DNA from: Lumbricus terrestris
Taxonomy: Eukaryota > Annelida > Clitellata > Crassiclitellata > Lumbricidae
Direction: 5' to 3'
DNA: 64,000 nucleotides
Assembly (NCBI GenBank): GCA_949752735.1
Contig: OX457036.1
Span: 18,505,746 to 18,569,745, forward strand
Numbering within the stretch: the first letter of the stretch is position 1; the number at the start of each line of letters is the position of its first letter. Below are positions 63,531-64,000 of this stretch, piece after piece. A model generated the notes under the pieces. The model did no database searches. It saw nothing but the letters and a program-made list of their open reading frames with translations, and was not told where the DNA came from. Made by a program: the position numbers and the translations under genes.

Positions 63531-64000
63531 AAGGTCCCGATACTGCAATTACGCCCAAAGGTGTTACTGCTGAAATACTAATAGTTTTCGCCAAACAGAC
63601 ACTAACCAGGCTATCCCATATAATAAACCTAAACTACTTTTTACTAAACAGTAGACACACAGAAACATACAGACCCAGGGACACAGACCGAGAGTCCGAG
63701 CCTTAGAAGACGAAGTTACAGACGTCTATATACTCGCATTTAAGCTAATTATCTTTAGCCACGCGGCCGTTATTCGTGACATAAAAGCATCGTCTGTTTG
63801 CGACCTCGCTCGTCGTTTACCGGCGCCGATCATGTAATGGAGTAATCATGCGGTCTGCTTAAGCACCGGTTCGGTTTACAATTACCATCTGTTAGCCTAC
63901 ACAGTCGACCAGTTGTTCTTCATCGAAAGATATTATATTCAACGGTCTGTCGTGCGTCTAACACTGGCTTCCACGCGTTTCAGCAGCCGAGAACCATTCT
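63531..64000. other. Window end, no gene recognised
   Basis: The last ~270 bp is richer in CpG (GCGGCCG, CGGCGCC) than the preceding DNA and could approach a promoter or exon outside the window. No motif was recognised. Confidence 0.35.

Overview
The window is animal nuclear DNA. It holds two split genes with GT-AG introns, many dispersed retroelements with microsatellite tails, MITEs with target-site duplications, and no operon-like organisation. The frequent TAGGCCTA-type words, the tRNA-derived SINEs and the long-intron gene style suggest a marine invertebrate, perhaps an echinoderm-like deuterostome. That assignment is a guess from sequence style, not a demonstration.

Two genes are certain. 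On the + strand, 17448-35842, twenty coding exons assemble without a frame break into a ~970-residue Ste20-family kinase of the SLK/STK10 (LOK) type: N-terminal kinase domain, charged linker, and C-terminal PKK coiled coil. On the - strand, 48777-44983, four exons encode a complete 218-residue Rab3 GTPase with all G motifs and a CQC prenylation end. The first Rab3 intron appears to use a GC donor. The genes converge tail to tail. Known family roles are ERM phosphorylation and cell cortex control (SLK/STK10) and regulated exocytosis (Rab3); nothing here shows that they work together.

The rest is dominated by mobile DNA. 1-5990: three LINE relics, one split by a Harbinger-like element and one with a nearly intact reverse transcriptase (RT) ORF, plus an odd tandem duplication with a small membrane-tail ORF. 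6128-9137: an element with long inverted repeats and TA ends, interrupted by a TTAA-flanked element that carries a GGGGT-rich array. 11127-12060: a strict 92-bp tandem array. 13.4 kb: a possible TATA promoter and leader exon for the kinase gene. 15.2-17.1 kb: another LINE. 17.4-35.8 kb: the kinase gene, with intronic MITEs, SINEs, a 36-bp perfect palindrome and a duplicated half exon. 36-42 kb: a local duplication that preserves filled and empty versions of one MITE site. 45-48.8 kb: rab3, with SINE and LINE insertions in its introns. 49-64 kb: no recognisable host gene; microsatellites, C-rich arrays, two unrelated 31-bp tandem arrays, a second Harbinger-like copy, SINEs, and LINE fragments, one with a nested MITE.

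Two recurring themes stand out. A set of hAT-like MITEs can be delimited to the base by 8-bp target duplications. The same 3' tail (GGAGCGCCTCTGAGTAG ... GGGGCGCTATATAAA) is shared by LINE fragments and tRNA-headed SINEs.
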